Shown: in pieces, positions 5,214 through 6,031 of the stretch
Position numbering within the stretch: position 1 is the stretch's first letter
Layout of the letters: every line of letters begins with the position of its first letter
The notes under the pieces: model-generated
Seen by the model: the letters and a program-made list of their open reading frames with translations, nothing else
Told to the model about the DNA's origin: nothing
Database searches by the model: none
NCBI GenBank assembly: GCA_937934465.1
Contig: CALGZO010000084.1
Location: 1 to 6,031, forward strand
Source of the DNA: an uncultured Fimbriimonadales bacterium
GTDB taxonomy: Bacteria; Armatimonadota; Fimbriimonadia; Fimbriimonadales; GBS-DC
Direction of reading: 5' to 3'
DNA: 6,031 nt
Position numbers and translations under genes: made by a program

Positions 5214-6031
5214 ATGCGTATCGCCCTGTTCACCGTGAGCCTCGAAGTCGGCGGCGCGGAGCGGGTGTTTGTCACGCTCGCGAACCGCTTCGCCGAACGC
5301 GGGCACAGCGTGCAAGTCGTTCTGATGAAACCAGAGGGCGCCCTGCGCCAGGAGCTTCACTCGGCAATTCCGATTGTCGACCTGCGCACCTATCGCACCT
5401 GGCGCACGGTGCTGCCGCTCGCACGCTATTTGCGTCGCGAGCGTCCCGACGCCTTGCTCAGCACGCTCAGCCAGCCCAATCTGGTGGCGATTCTGGCGAA
5501 ACGCCTCGCGCGGGTTCCAACGCGCGTAGTCGTGCGCGAGGCGAGTACCCCAACGCGCGAGTTCGGCGACGCGATCAAGCTCAAGGATCGGGTTGTGCCT
5601 GCGCTGATTGCCCGCGTGTACCGCTACGCGGACGCGATTGTCGCCGTCTCGAAGGGCGTGCAGACCGACCTACTCCGCCTTACGGGACTGCCTCAGACGC
5701 GCATCCCCTGCATTTATAACCCTGTGATTACGCAGGAGTTGCTGCAGAAGCGCGAGGCAGCCGTAGAACACTCGTGGTTCGTGGAGGGCGCGCCCCCTGT
5801 CGTACTGGCGGTGGGGCGGCTGACCGCTCCAAAAGATTTCCCGACGCTGCTACGCGCCTTCGCCCGACTGCCCGCGCCCGCTCGCCTGCTCATTCTGGGC
5901 GAGGGCGAGCAACGCGCCGAGCTGGAGCAACTTGCGCAGCAACTCGGAATCGCTGAGCGCGTGCAGCTGCCCGGCTACGAGCCGAACCCGTTCCGCTACA
6001 TGCGTCGCGCGTCCGTGTTCGTCCTCAGCTC
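5214..6031 (+). CDS. GT4-family glycosyltransferase (GT-B fold), 3' end outside the window
   Basis: The reading frame is open from ATG 5214 to the window end (272 complete codons). The start MRIALFTVSLEVGGAERV is typical of family 4 transferases, with the glycine-rich GGAER at 13-17 in the acceptor-side domain. Later come VAVSKGV and a CIYNPV segment before the donor domain. AVGRLTAPKDF (199-209; Lys207 probably contacts donor phosphate), LILGEGEQR (around 229-234) and LPGYEPNPFRYMRRASVFVLSS (252 to the end) match the nucleotide-sugar-binding half. The EX7E motif would follow just beyond the edge. By family knowledge it transfers a sugar from a nucleotide donor with retention of configuration, usually on the cytoplasmic membrane face during glycan synthesis. 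Sugar and acceptor are unknown. The start lies two bases after the methyltransferase stop, with no clear Shine-Dalgarno, suggesting translational coupling. About 100 residues are probably missing. Confidence 0.93.
   Translation, partial: MRIALFTVSLEVGGAERVFVTLANRFAERGHSVQVVLMKPEGALRQELHSAIPIVDLRTYRTWRTVLPLARYLRRERPDALLSTLSQPNLVAILAKRLARVPTRVVVREASTPTREFGDAIKLKDRVVPALIARVYRYADAIVAVSKGVQTDLLRLTGLPQTRIPCIYNPVITQELLQKREAAVEHSWFVEGAPPVVLAVGRLTAPKDFPTLLRAFARLPAPARLLILGEGEQRAELEQLAQQLGIAERVQLPGYEPNPFRYMRRASVFVLS

Noticed and set aside
5195..5719. Open + strand frame of 174 codons overlapping the glycosyltransferase
   Set aside because: Its product is Arg/Ala/Ser-rich without motifs, while the frame starting at 5214 gives a clear GT4 glycosyltransferase.

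Overview
The window looks like part of a GC-rich bacterial chromosome, probably from a thermophile. It carries four genes, all on the + strand, tightly packed except for one roughly 200-base intergenic region. The thermophile inference rests on a two-thioredoxin-fold protein disulfide oxidoreductase of the type common in hyperthermophilic archaea and thermophilic bacteria. A tricorn-type protease in exported form and the TATAAT-type promoter point to a bacterium rather than an archaeon. The dispersed palindromic repeats built on GTAGCGTCGGCGTC are reminiscent of deep-branching uncultured lineages such as Armatimonadota, but that assignment is a weak guess.

Bases 25-3213 encode a full-length exported tricorn-like serine protease: signal peptide, two beta-propellers, helical C1 domain, PDZ domain and C2 catalytic domain. 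A strong GC-rich hairpin without a T-run follows at 3221-3253. Bases 3328-3999 encode a protein disulfide oxidoreductase with a CPYC active site in the second fold and no cysteines in the first. Its start is set by a GGAGG Shine-Dalgarno sequence.

Bases 4000-4203 form the most structured non-coding stretch. They hold one truncated and three complete copies of a roughly 27-base palindromic repeat in both orientations. A T8 tract inside the truncated copy may make it an intrinsic terminator for the oxidoreductase gene. A near-consensus promoter has its -35 element at the edge of the last repeat copy and a perfect TATAAT seven bases before the next start codon. That predicts a leaderless mRNA.

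Bases 4204-5211 encode a class I SAM-dependent methyltransferase. Two bases after its stop begins a GT4-type (GT-B fold) glycosyltransferase, 5214 to the window end, cut off by the window edge. These two form an operon, plausibly for a surface glycan or other glycosylated product. I see no functional link between this pair and the protease or oxidoreductase beyond adjacency. I found no tRNA, rRNA, CRISPR array, transposase or prophage gene. No convincingly undescribed system is present; the repeat-promoter-terminator region is the part most worth a second look.
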